Shown here: positions 34,601 through 45,017 of the stretch, in pieces | How positions within the stretch are numbered: the stretch's first letter is position 1 | Layout of the letters: each line of letters opens with the position of its first letter | NCBI RefSeq assembly: GCF_023278565.1 | Contig: NC_064675.1 | Span: 310,001-374,000 of the forward strand | Length of the DNA stretch: 64,000 nucleotides | Reading direction: 5' to 3' | Source of the DNA: Colletotrichum lupini | Taxonomy: Eukaryota > Ascomycota > Sordariomycetes > Glomerellales > Glomerellaceae | Notes under the pieces: generated by a model | The model's input: only the letters and a program-made list of their open reading frames with translations | The model's database searches: none | Told to the model about the DNA's origin: nothing | Program-made: the position numbers and the translations under genes

Positions 34601-37600
34601 GTATATACCCCTTATAAAAAATTTAAAAAATAAAAAAGATCTTACCCCCTATACTAATAAATTAGATTATAACGAAATCGACGATATTAACTACTCTTTT
34701 TTTGCCCCGTTAGCCTCTAGAGGATATACGAGGCTAAACGAATAAAGGGTAGTAAAAGCTCTTAATAAGTAGGCTTTTATTTATAAATAATAAGGGAAGG
34801 TCCTTTAAATAACGGATACGGAAGCGGCTAAAAGGGCGAATCTAATAGGGCCGAAGCCTATTCTCTTAACGATTAAAAAAAAAACGCTATTTCTCTCGAT
34901 ATTTAAAAAAAAAGAATATAATACTAAGCAAATCTAAGGGTAGCTATAGGGGTCCTTTTTATACTACCTAGATCCCTCGAATACTAAGCTCGTATAAGTA
35001 TTTTATATAAATAAAAAGTACGGCCTAAACGATTTTTATAAGATTATCTTAAATATTAGGGTATTATAATAATTAACTAGAGGAAAAGGGTAATTCTAAG
35101 TATTATAAAAGATCGCGCTAATAACGCTTAATATGTTAACGGTAAGTATTATAAGGATTAGTTTCGGCCTAAGTAAGGAAATCGTCGCCCGGGGTATAAT
35201 AAAAATAGAAATATACTTCGGAACGATAACTTTCTATATTTTGCCCGTTAATACCCTATTTCTCTTATATCTAAAAAATATAGATCGACTAGGTATTATA
35301 TTCGATAATACGAGGAACAGAATCTCTAGTAATAAGCACTTCGAGATAATTAAATAATAATAAGGGTATACGTTTATAAAGCTTATTAATAATACGAAGT
35401 TAATTAATTACTTAACGGAAAGTAAGCTTAGAAGATTATACTAGAGATTCGGGTACCCGTCGGTTACGAGGCTATATAACCTCTTAAAGTAATTAAATAA
35501 TAATAATATCGAAATAGGGGCGCTAGAGTAGTTAACGAAAGTATATTACTAATACTAAATAAATATATAGAGCCTATATAGATTTAAGTTTAAATTACGT
35601 AATAAGCTTAATTTTAACTAGGAAATCGTCGTTGATATCTTCTACTTAAATAATTAGCTAGTACTATATATAATCGACGTAGTTATATCTTTTTAAGTAG
35701 GGTAATTCTTCTGGGATTTATAAGTAAAAATAGTATAAATAGCTCTATAAAAAAGCTAGATTAATATATACTAGGGACCGCTAAATAGTATTAGAACCGA
35801 CGCTAATACTAGCTTTAAATTAGTAAAATTTAAGGATAATATAACGGCCTACGGTATATAACTAAAAGTCGTACCCGTTAAAGCGCACTATAGTATTGAA
35901 AAAATAAAAAGGGCACACTAGTAATTAAAAAGGGCGTTTAGAATTATTAAAGAGGAAAATCCGGATTCTACTAACGACGAATGCCTCTAGATAGTACTTA
36001 AATACTATAATAATATTATAGGGCCTAACGGACTTATACTAATGTTATTAGTATTTAGAATATATTTAAGAATAACCTTAGCCTTACTACCGTCGCTAAG
36101 TATAAGCTAACGAGCCTAAGTAGTTAAAAAAGTAATATAAGTACTGCGCGAGGTAAATATAAAAAAATAAGTTAACGAAGTAATTACTATGCACAATAGG
36201 CCTAATATAGGGGATAATCTAGATATATTACTAAATTTAGATATATAAGTATAGCGCGAAATTACTTAATAATAGGCTAGGCTATATAAGTTAATTTCCG
36301 TTAACGAGGGCTCTTATATAGTTACGAGAGATTACGACTAGCCTCTTAAAGTTTTAATTATAATAATTAAACTATACTATATAAATCTTAATAAGGTAAT
36401 TTCTAATTTATAAAAAGAAAAAGAGCTAGGGGAAACTATATAACCCGTAGTAAAGGTATAAAAAATCATCCTTAATAAAATCGTCGTAGTAGTATTAATA
36501 AATAACGAAGAAGAGGAAATTACTAAAAGGGTACTAATACTACTAGCAAAACGTCGTAGAAAATTATAACAGTAAGCCCTAACGCAGTAATTTATCACTA
36601 GTAACGAGGTAATTAATACTTTTTATATAATAAAAGAGAAAGCTAATTTCGAGCTAATAGTTAAACTACGTAAAAAAGGCATAATTATAATTATTAAAAA
36701 GCCGTATAAGGGATTAGATCTTATCGAAGTAAATACTCTTTACGATCGAGGGGTCTATCGATTTATCCTATACGACTTAGAAAAATATATAAACCTCTAT
36801 ATATTTAAATTACGAATAGTTCGTAAGATTAAAGGGAAAAGAATACCCTAGCTATATAAAAAGTCTAAATACGTAATTTAGGGGTATAAGAACGTTAAAA
36901 AAGCAACGCTACTTATATAATTACTTATTATATAGCGCTATAGCTAACGATTAATAATAGTACTAATAGCATCGTTGCGGAAGAAGGGATATGAGATTTA
37001 GAGCCGTAATATTACCTAGGTATATACCTAATCGGCCACAGGGCTTATAAAGAAAATCCTAGCCTATTTACCGAAGGAAATAGCTAGTAAGTACCTAAAA
37101 AGTACGATTATTAAAGTACTTAAGCTACTATATAGGCTCATAGAATTGGGTACTTATTAATAGGCTACCTATTACGATTTTTATATTAATTAACTATTAA
37201 TAATTACCTCTACGTACGACCCGTACTTACTAATCGCGGAGTATAAAAGTAACTAATTTAGGATCGTCGGAATATAGACCGATAATATATTAGGCCTATT
37301 TAATATTAATTTTATAAAGAAAGAGGATAAGGACCTTTAAAAAGCGGGCTTCGTAGCGAAGCTAAAAGAGGTCTTTATAATAAATACCCCCCTAGTATTT
37401 AATAGTAGGATTTTTATAATTAAAAAGGAAACCGTTATTTTTTAATAAAAGGGGTAGGGTAAGAAGATTAACTTTATTAATCTAAACGTAATTAATATTA
37501 AAAAGCGGTATAAAGCTAAGCTCGCGCAAGGGGTATATATTATAAATATTTATTAACTTAAAGCGACTTTTAACTATACTAAAATAATATAAGCTATAAA

Positions 37601-38341
37601 TCTAACTAAACGAGACGTCGAAGTACTTAATAAGTAGCTTAAGTAATAATAAACGAATCTCGATCGAGGTTTTATTTATTACCTAATCGACCTTGCGATT
37701 AATAAGCTCTACGTTTTCGTTAATAAGTTATTTATAAATAATAACGACCTTATTTCGTAATTAGGGTATATTATTATCCTAGTTAACGAGAATATAAGTA
37801 AGAGCGAATTTATTATATATAATAATATAATTTATTACTTATTAATTAAAAATAAGCGGGTAATAAGAAGTATACTAGCGTTAGAGGTTTATAATATAGT
37901 TAACGGTATTAACTTTTCTTACGCAATTTTAATAACGCTAAAGAAAATTACTAATTAAATTAGCTTTCTATCTATTCTAATAATTATTTATACTAATTCC
38001 TACTCGCTATACGAATGCCTTGTTAAATTAGGAACGATAAAAGAAAAGAGGCTTATAATCAATATTATAGCCCTTAAGTAATTATATAAAAAGCGCAAGA
38101 TATTCGAGATCTATTAGATTAATAATAAAAATAACCTTATAAACGCTTTTATAAAAATAATACTAAATAAGGGATTAGAATAATTTATAAATAATAAAAA
38201 AGTTACTATACGAACAAAGGGATAAGTTATATAAAAAGAATAAAAAAAAGGGGGAAAAAGAGACGACTTAGTAAACGGGCCCGAGGTCGAATTATACTTC
38301 TAACTACAGTAGTTAAATCGATAAAAAAAAGAGAAAGTTAG

Positions 38342-38546
38342 TATTAAATTAAAAATCTAATTCGACCGCGGTATATAGCTAACTATATAGGGGCTAATTA
38401 GGGGCCCTATTTACGATTATCGTAACTAGCCTAACTTACGGTTAAAACCTCCTTTTTATACCTACTACGTAGATATTTATATAGTTTAATTAATCTCTTT
38501 GTCAACTACGGTTCGAACTAACTACCCTATAATAGGGATACCAACA
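38342..38546 (+). repeat. 3' LTR of copia copy 1
   Basis: 205 bp, from TATTAAATTAAAAATC (RIP form of TGTCGGATTGGAAGTC) to GGGATACCAACA. Here the inner start is mutated and the outer end preserved. Confidence 0.9.
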
Positions 38547-39652
38547 GTAAGACTACCTCGATTGCGACTAATAACGAAGTTGCTAGTACCTAACGACGCC
38601 TTGATTAGTGCGCTCTGCTAGCTCTGGGATCGTTCATCTCTATCGACGTGTCATACGACTTTGGCAAGCATAACTGGGATATCACACCGGGAAATTGGTC
38701 ATGGCTATTACTCTACGCCAACCTTTCTGGGTCGTTTTCAATCATCGCAGCAGCTTGGAGCAAGACATCTTTCGCGCTGACCCTGCTTCGAATCACACGA
38801 GAATCATCCGAACGATGGATGAAGTTGCTTGTGTGGTTCATCATCATCTCAATCAACACTTTCCTCGGCGTCAACGTGCTCTTCACCTGGATACAATGTT
38901 GGCCTGTTGAGAAGACTTGGAGGACAGCCTCAACACCTGGCACCTGCTGGCCGAAGAGCATCATGATGAACTACAACGTCTTCACGGCATCGTACTCTGG
39001 AGGGATGGATATCGTACTGGCCATCTTGCCTTGGAAGATTATATGGGGACTTACTATGACCAAAAAAGAGAAATTTGGTGTTTTAATTGCTATGAGCATG
39101 GGCGTATTGTGAGTTGTGCTTCAACGATCCGCTTGGAAGTTGGGATCCACGTGGCTGACGAATACTTCTACCAGCGCCGGTGCTGTATCTTTTATCAAGA
39201 TCCGAACGATTGCTGCGATAGGAGCTTTCGACATTATCGATACTGTCGAGTTGGTGATCTGGGGTGCAGCAGAAAGTGTTGTCACCATCATCGCTGCAAC
39301 CATGCCAATACTGAGAGCATTGGTACGGGACCACAAAGCACCACCGGCTCGATTCGCTAGTGACGAAGAGTCCATGATGCGCCGTCTAGGAGCAGCCTCG
39401 ATTGCAACAGCTACCGTAGCGAGCCCAGGTTTGAGGAGGTCAAGATCTGATCTGGAGTTAGCGGAGTGGAAGGACCCATTGACCGAGACTCGGGCGGGTC
39501 AACATAACCAGGTCCCAAGGCCGTGGAAAGTAGGTGATGTGAGGTTTGACCCAAAGAGAGGGAATGCAACGATACCACCTGGCGTTTTCAACCGTGGACA
39601 CGATGAGACGGAGTACAGTGGTTCTATGAAGTTATCCAGAAGACCGGAGTAG
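38547..39652 (+). pseudogene. Rhodopsin-domain (SAT4/PTH11-like) membrane protein, 5' end missing
   Basis: A clean frame starts near 38610 (ALGSFISIDVSYDFGKHNWD) and runs to 39108; a 66-nt intron (39109-39174) joins it to 39175-39652. The remaining part has about five membrane helices and family marks: KTSFALTLLRI, WIQCWPVEKTW, NVFTASYSGGMDIVLAILPW, KKEKFGVLIAMSMGVF, and ELVIWGAAESVVTIIAATMPILRAL. The first two helices and the start codon are gone, replaced by the copia LTR. The 60 bp next to the LTR are also AT-shifted, as if RIP spread into the gene. The family are seven-TM proteins of uncertain function, some linked to surface sensing in plant pathogens. Confidence 0.82.
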
Positions 39653-40213
39653 TTCCAAGCATTTTAAGTACAAAAGTTCTCGTTGTTCTCTTTGCACAGC
39701 AGTTGTCCAAAGTTTCTTCCAATAATTACTCAGACAATGTTGCAATTGCCAATCCTTCTCTAGAAGGCTTGAAAGAGTAGCTTGAGTATACAGCGTTTCA
39801 GTGGAAGGTTCCTCGGTCCCAATTCGTCAGAAGAACACGTTCAATCCCATGTCTAGTACTCGAGAGTGATCGTCATGGTGGATTAGCATAAAAATAATTG
39901 CTTCCAAAGTTCCCCTAGAGTGTCATGGCCGCCAGGCAGCAGAATTACAGATGAGCGCTAAAATCCTCCTGCACGTTATTAGGGGACTTGGGTAAGCTGG
40001 ACTTTGGGAATCCAAAAATGTCATTTAAACGTGCGATGTGCCCTCTTGCAGCAACGTGACGCAGCAAGGCAAGCTTTCTTCTATAATATTGGGTGCAACT
40101 TCAAGGTCAAGGTAGCATTTGTACGTACAAAAGGCAGTCTTTGTTCCAAATGCACAGCAGCTACCCCTCAATAACGCCACCATCTCAACATCTGACACTC
40201 AGACTCGCCGAAA
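39653..40213. other. Intergenic: promoter of GH43 gene
   Basis: No gene seen. An AT-rich TATA-like stretch (CTATAATATT) lies about 130 bp before the GH43 ATG. Confidence 0.5.
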
Positions 40214-41722
40214 ATGAAATTACCATTCTACACGACAGCCATTCTCTTCTCCAGTGGTTCATACGCCGCAATCATGAGGCGAGCGCTCCCAGATTTCACC
40301 ACTTCGGAAGCCGGCAACCCTTTCGTGGACGGGTGGTACGCCGATCCCGACACATGCGTCTACAAGGGCCAGTATTGGGTATTCCCGACCTCATCCTACG
40401 CCTATGACGAGCAGACCTATCTAGATGCTTTCTCTTCGACCGACTTAGTGCACTGGACCAAACATGCGGACATCATTACCAAAGCCCAGGTATCTTGGGC
40501 AAACAGAGCCATGTGGGCGCCCGCCCATATTGAACGCGACGGAAAATACTACCTGTACTTTGCAGCCAATGATATCCAAGAGGGAGAAAAGCAGGTTGGC
40601 GGTATTGGTGTTGCCGTAGCAGACCAGCCCGAGGGCCCTTACAAAGATGCGATCGGGAAGCCGCTCATTGGCGAGTACCATAATGGGGCACAACCCATCG
40701 ATCAAGATGTCTTCATCGACGATGATGGTCAGGCGTATATCTACTATGGTGGCCACGCGCATGCCAATGTTGCCAAGCTGAACAGCGATATGGTTAGCAT
40801 CGGCACCTTCTCAGACGGGAGCCAGTTCAAAGAAATCACACCCGAGAACTATGTTGAGGGTTCCCTGATGTTCAAGCGCAATGGGAAGTACTACCTCATG
40901 TGGTCTGAAGGGGGATGGACGGGCCCGGATTACTCAGTCTCATACGCCATTTCGGATTCACCCATTGGCCCTTTTAACCGGGAAGCCAAGATTCTCCAGC
41001 AGGATACCGCTGTAGCAACTGGTTCTGGCCATAACGGGGTCATCAAAGTCCCCGGAACGGACATCCGGTACATCTTCTATCACCGCAGGCCATTAGGCGA
41101 TAGTGATTGCAACCATCGTCATCTTGCCTATGATAGGATGTACTTCAATGAGGATGGGACAATCAAGCCAGTCACGATGCTGGTCAAGGACAACTTTGAG
41201 GACGGGAACCTGATTGGCTGGAACACCTCTTTTGAAGGGTCCTTCTCAGTCAAGGACGGGAAGCTTAAGGCGGAAAAGGCCACAAGTGGAAAGGCCCTTC
41301 AGAACACAGGATTCGAGGATTTGGTGTTTGACATCGACATCGCCCTCGTTGATCCAGATGTTGGGTCAAACGCTCAAGATTCCGGTGATGCGGGAGTTCT
41401 TTTCGGCGTTACGAGTGCTTCAGCAGGAATCGACAGCTTGACTGGGTTCTACGCTGCAATTGACGCATCAGGCGAGGTCGTTCTAGGTCAAATGGACCAG
41501 GGTTGGACTCAACTAGCATCTGTCCAGACGCCGATCCAGACTGGAACTGACTACCATCTAAGGGTGACTGTCATCAACAAGGAGGTCAAAGTCTTTGTTG
41601 ATGATATGAGCGCCCCTAAGCTGACACACGTCGTTTCGAAGAGTACAAAGGGTACCACGGGAGTGCGAGTGTTCCGGACCGGGGCTCTCTATGATAACCT
41701 TTCTGTTGCACACCCGCAGTAA
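40214..41722 (+). CDS. Secreted GH43 glycosidase (arabinosidase/xylosidase type)
   Basis: 502 aa, intronless. A signal peptide (about 1-18) is followed by the five-blade GH43 propeller (about 35-330). Asp44 in WYADPDT is the expected base, Asp165 in QDVFIDDDG the pKa modulator and Glu215 in YVEGSLMF the acid. The C-terminal part (about 345-502) has a beta-sandwich, lectin-like pattern (DNFEDGNLIGWNTSFEG ... GVRVFRTGALYDNLSV) like the accessory domain of several GH43 subfamilies. It should trim arabinose or xylose from plant hemicellulose or arabinan outside the cell; exact specificity is open. It lies intact between two retrotransposon copies, with GC content similar to the left half of the window. 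Confidence 0.9.
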   Translation: MKLPFYTTAILFSSGSYAAIMRRALPDFTTSEAGNPFVDGWYADPDTCVYKGQYWVFPTSSYAYDEQTYLDAFSSTDLVHWTKHADIITKAQVSWANRAMWAPAHIERDGKYYLYFAANDIQEGEKQVGGIGVAVADQPEGPYKDAIGKPLIGEYHNGAQPIDQDVFIDDDGQAYIYYGGHAHANVAKLNSDMVSIGTFSDGSQFKEITPENYVEGSLMFKRNGKYYLMWSEGGWTGPDYSVSYAISDSPIGPFNREAKILQQDTAVATGSGHNGVIKVPGTDIRYIFYHRRPLGDSDCNHRHLAYDRMYFNEDGTIKPVTMLVKDNFEDGNLIGWNTSFEGSFSVKDGKLKAEKATSGKALQNTGFEDLVFDIDIALVDPDVGSNAQDSGDAGVLFGVTSASAGIDSLTGFYAAIDASGEVVLGQMDQGWTQLASVQTPIQTGTDYHLRVTVINKEVKVFVDDMSAPKLTHVVSKSTKGTTGVRVFRTGALYDNLSVAHPQ

Positions 41723-42502
41723 ATGGGACAATAATCGAGTACGTTGGTATGAACCGTCAAAAGAATGAACCCGCATGTGGACTCAGATATTTACGCTGGG
41801 CCATCAACGGATTATTAGTATTCTGTGGATGATTCAATTCGAACGATGAAACTGCAACCACTTACTAAAATATCTACTTTAGTTCTTGATGTAATATTTC
41901 TTTTAGGGTGTATACAAGTGACGCTCTTGACATATTGCCACATCAGACCGCCTACCGGAACTTCAATCAATCCTGTACCATGTGGCAGCGTAGTTAGCTG
42001 GAAGCCATACCGATAAGCTCCATGTCAATCAACTATCATTGATTACTATGATGGTCCGACTGATTGAGAAGCGGGGTTTAGCAAAACAAGCTTCCCCGCT
42101 CAGAACTCCGTGTGTCCGAGGCATGCCGAGGCACGGGAGATCAAGTCGAGATTCGAGAGACGGAGCACGGAGCGCCCGAATCCGCTCCACCTGGCACGCT
42201 GTCAAGGGCCACCATTCGCACCGGAATCCACGGAGTGGAAACCTAAAAGACTGCGACAGAAGGGAGAATTGGTAAGCCGTGTCTCCGCCCAATGGAAATA
42301 CGTAGTTGTGTCTTACGTCAGTGAGGGGATGGCGGGCGGAGGTATTTATCCCTTTCGGATCCCGGCGGTCTAGACTTGAGTCACGACGATTAATTCAATT
42401 CGAAATACCTATCAACAGACTTAGCTCCAATCACTCACCCGCCAACAACCCAAACGCGTTATTCGTCCAGGCAACTGAACAAAAAACAAAAAACTCGACA
42501 AA
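41723..42502. other. Intergenic: promoter of the EthD-like gene
   Basis: No gene seen. TATTTAT near 42341 could be a TATA-like element about 160 bp before the next start. Confidence 0.45.
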
Positions 42503-42832
42503 ATGCCAGCCACTGTCTCTGTCCTTTACCCCAACGAGGCCGATGCCAAGTACAACATCGATTACTACGTCGAGAGCCACATGCCCATGGCCGCTGCCAC
42601 ATGGAAGTCCGCCGGCGTCAAGTCCTGGAAGGTCACCAAGTACTCGGCGTCCCCCGACGGAAAGCAGCCCAAGTACGCCTTCGCCGGCATTCTCACCTTC
42701 GACAGCGTTGAGAGCATTCACAAGGCGCTCGCTTCACCCGACACGGCCAAGGTCATGCAGGACGTCCCCAACTACAGCAACAAGGAGCCTGTTTTCTTGA
42801 TCGGCGAGGACGCGAAGGAGGCTACTCTTTGA
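42503..42832 (+). CDS. EthD-like small dimeric alpha/beta-barrel protein
   Basis: 109 aa, intronless. It starts VSVLYPNEADAKYNIDYYVESHMPMAA, the conserved N-terminal strand and helix of EthD-domain proteins with the His of the ESHMPM motif. Later strands GILTFDSVESIHKALASPD and KVMQDVPNYSNKEPVFLIGE complete a ferredoxin-like fold. Members occur with ether- or aromatic-degrading enzymes and as small cyclase- or decarboxylase-like proteins; here the role is unknown. The start is preceded by an A-rich leader. It converges with the SDR gene downstream. Confidence 0.85.
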   Translation: MPATVSVLYPNEADAKYNIDYYVESHMPMAAATWKSAGVKSWKVTKYSASPDGKQPKYAFAGILTFDSVESIHKALASPDTAKVMQDVPNYSNKEPVFLIGEDAKEATL

Positions 42833-43236
42833 GTGGCTGTTTAGGGCATGACATCTTCGAACGGAAGGAGCGACTTCATCCAACAGCCATGGACGGAGGA
42901 ATGAAGTGAAAACTACCTCAGTTCGGACTGGAGCTCTATTGAAATAGTAGCAGTAATGAAAAAATCCTTGTGACATATGAAACAGATGTTCACAAAGGAC
43001 CAAAAGAGAGAGTCATTGATTTGTCTCAAATCAAGTGAACAGAGTCAAGATTCATTCACTATGAAAATGAAAGTGCTAAGGTCTTGACTTGCATGATTAT
43101 TTTCAGCTTACATTGAGTTCAGGTCTGAAGTAGGAGACGGTGTAAAGTGCTGTTGCAAGGGAGTTGTCTGAAGACCAATGCCTCAACCTAAGCAACACGA
43201 ACCAATTGCAATTGCGAGATGCGAGCATGGGCTTGA
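42833..43236. other. Intergenic between convergent EthD-like and SDR genes
   Basis: 3' regions of two convergent genes; nothing else seen. Confidence 0.5.
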
Positions 43237-44038
43237 TCACAGACCGGCACCCCCGTCAACACTCCAAGCGGCTCCATTGACAAAAGTGCTCTTGTCGCTG
43301 AGCATGAAAACGGTCACATCGGCTACTTCTTGGGCCTTCCCTACGAGTGTTGGGGCAGGAAAGTCCTTAGGAACTCTAGCCAAATTGGCTTGGTGCATCG
43401 GCGTGTCAATAGCACCACTGCCGCTTCATCAGCATCATTCAACCAAATGGAAGAGTGCGAATGACTTACGGTAACACACAATTGACTCTGGCTCTGTCGC
43501 CGACTTCTTTAGCCGCACTGCGAACCATACCCAGGGACGCATGCTTGGAAGCGGCAAATACCGCACCCTTCAGGAAGCCTTGGAGTGAGAACATGCTTCC
43601 AACATGAACAAAACTCCCGCCGTGAGATAGGAAGTCGGGCATAAGAGCTTCAGCGAGTACATGAAATGCTCCCTTGATATTGAGATTGGTGATGAAGTCG
43701 AATTCGGCGTCGCTGGTTTCCCAGACCGACTGGGTGCCCAATTCATGGCCACCACAACCGGCAAAGTTGGCGACACCATCGACCTTGCCAAAATGCGACT
43801 TTGTTTGTCTTAGGAAGCTGCGGATTGATGCACGGTTTGTGACATCTGAGGCTCTAGAGAAGACTCTCTCTTGTTGCTCTGAGCCAAGTCCCTTGACTGC
43901 ATTTTCAAGAGCCGCGCTGTTGACGTCAGACATTCCAACCTTGGCACCTTCATCAAGTAGAGTCTTTGCGGTAGCTAAGCCCATTCCAGATGCAGCGCCA
44001 ATCACAATGATGACTTTCTCGCTGAATGTGAGAGACAT
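43237..44038 (-). CDS. SDR-family oxidoreductase with Phe at the catalytic Tyr
   Basis: Two exons, 44038-43470 and 43417-43237 (52-nt intron), 249 aa, a normal classical SDR length. The cofactor loop GAASGMGLA is near the N-terminus, Asp in MSDVN suggests NAD preference, and NFAGCGG replaces NNAG. The catalytic Ser is kept in VGSMFS, but the YxxxK motif reads F-A-A-S-K (codon TTT), so the proton-relay Tyr is absent while Lys remains. C-terminal VLPGAIDTPM and VNGAAWSVDGGAGL are family-typical. With Phe in place of Tyr, normal dehydrogenase chemistry should be strongly impaired; it may be a decayed or repurposed enzyme. A frame extends upstream to 44065 but without ATG. Confidence 0.85.
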
Positions 44039-44640
44039 TTCGGTAATGTAGACTATCGGGTTCAAGATATGGCTTCAATGGGCCTAGAGGTGAGGAAAGC
44101 AAAGAGTAGCAGAAGAACACAACAGTGAGGAACACGTGAGCATAGTATGAGGTGAACGCGATGGTAGACGAGACCTTCTATAAATAATCGAGACCTTCTC
44201 TGTGTCACGTCATTGCTTTGATGCTTCTCACTAGATCTCACGATCTCTACTGCCAAACTCGAGAATATGAACAGCTCCACTGTCAGCCACCGTTCGCCCC
44301 CAATGCACGCTAATGCAGCCCGCTGACAACCGAAACTTACGTACCGGGATATTGGTTCAACATGTCCCATATTAACGAAAATGATGTTGCTGGGCGATTC
44401 CGAATATACATTTAAGATAGATATATGTTGTTCTAACTTCTTTTGCAAAACATGGCTCCAGTCTCGCACGTCTCGTAGCCACTCGAAGGGGTGGTAGTGT
44501 AACACAGTTGATTGAATGATTAAGTAGTGCCATAGCGATGACTCATGCCCTTTCTCTAGCTGTTCAGGACCCCTGAGCAAATGGGTACTTGCCAATAGCT
44601 GTATGCAAGCATGTTCATTTACTTGAGTGAACCGATGTTC
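44039..44640. other. Intergenic: SDR promoter
   Basis: A 177-codon minus-strand frame overlaps here but has no family pattern and covers the SDR promoter, so I do not call it. Confidence 0.45.
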
Positions 44641-44812
44641 TCATAACCATGTCTCGAAGAAGCGAACCGCTTGGAGAAAAGCATCTTCTTTCGCAGCCTT
44701 TTGCACAGGATTGTTGAGATCAGGATGTGTAGCAAAGCCGTGAGGTGTTCCGCCATAAAGTGCCATCGTGAACGGTTGACCAGTGGTTCCCATGGCTGTT
44801 TCAATCTCCACC
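44641..44812 (-). pseudogene. Dienelactone-hydrolase-like 3' fragment
   Basis: The frame runs from the copia LTR edge at 44812 to a TGA at 44641-44643, about 56 codons. It reads MALYGGTPHGFATHPD and ends ..DAFLQAVRFFETWL, the C-terminal strand, catalytic-His loop and last helix of dienelactone-hydrolase-family proteins. The N-terminal three quarters, with the nucleophile and Asp, are missing and do not occur on the other side of the element, where an MBL-fold gene fragment begins. Confidence 0.78.
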
Positions 44813-45017
44813 TATTAGTATCCCTATTATAGGGTAGTTAGTTCGAACCGTAGTTAACGAAGAGATTAATTAAACTATATAAATATCTATATAGTAAGTA
44901 TAAAAAGGAGGTTCTAACTATAAGTTAGGCTAGCTATAATAATTATAAATAGGGCTCCTAATTAGCCCCTATATAGTCGGTTATATACTACGGTTAAATT
45001 AAACTTTTAATTCGATA
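44813..45017 (-). repeat. 3' LTR of copia copy 2
   Basis: 205 bp in plus-strand view from TATTAGTATCCCTATTATAG to TTAATTCGATA, the RIP-mutated form of the LTR. Confidence 0.88.

Larger units (their letters stand above)
31461..38546 (+). mobile_element. Ty1/copia LTR retrotransposon copy 1, RIP-degraded
   Basis: 7086 bp bounded by 205-bp LTRs (31461-31665 and 38342-38546). The internal part is saturated with TA dinucleotides, poor in CpA/TpG, and full of stops that read as former CAA/CAG/TGG codons, the mark of RIP. Weak but ordered protein traces remain on the plus strand: pre-integrase/protease zone near 35100-35500, integrase zone about 35440-36150, reverse transcriptase about 36780-37450, then an RNase H zone. 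Integrase before RT marks copia rather than gypsy. A purine run at about 38323-38337 before the right LTR fits a polypurine tract and the same polarity. The flanking 5-mers ATATC and GTAAG differ, so there is no target duplication. It is inactive. Confidence 0.88.

Noticed and set aside
35133..35357. 74-codon frame inside the RIP-mutated block
   Set aside because: It is a remnant of the copia polyprotein (pre-integrase/protease zone: FGLSKEIVARGIIKIEIYFG), not a separate gene.
38547..39652. Could the sequence right of copia copy 1 be the P450's missing half?
   Set aside because: It encodes several membrane helices of the rhodopsin-domain family and has no ExxR or heme-Cys motif.
44062..44595. 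177-codon minus-strand frame upstream of the SDR
   Set aside because: No domain; it overlaps the SDR promoter and 5' UTR and ends inside the SDR leader.
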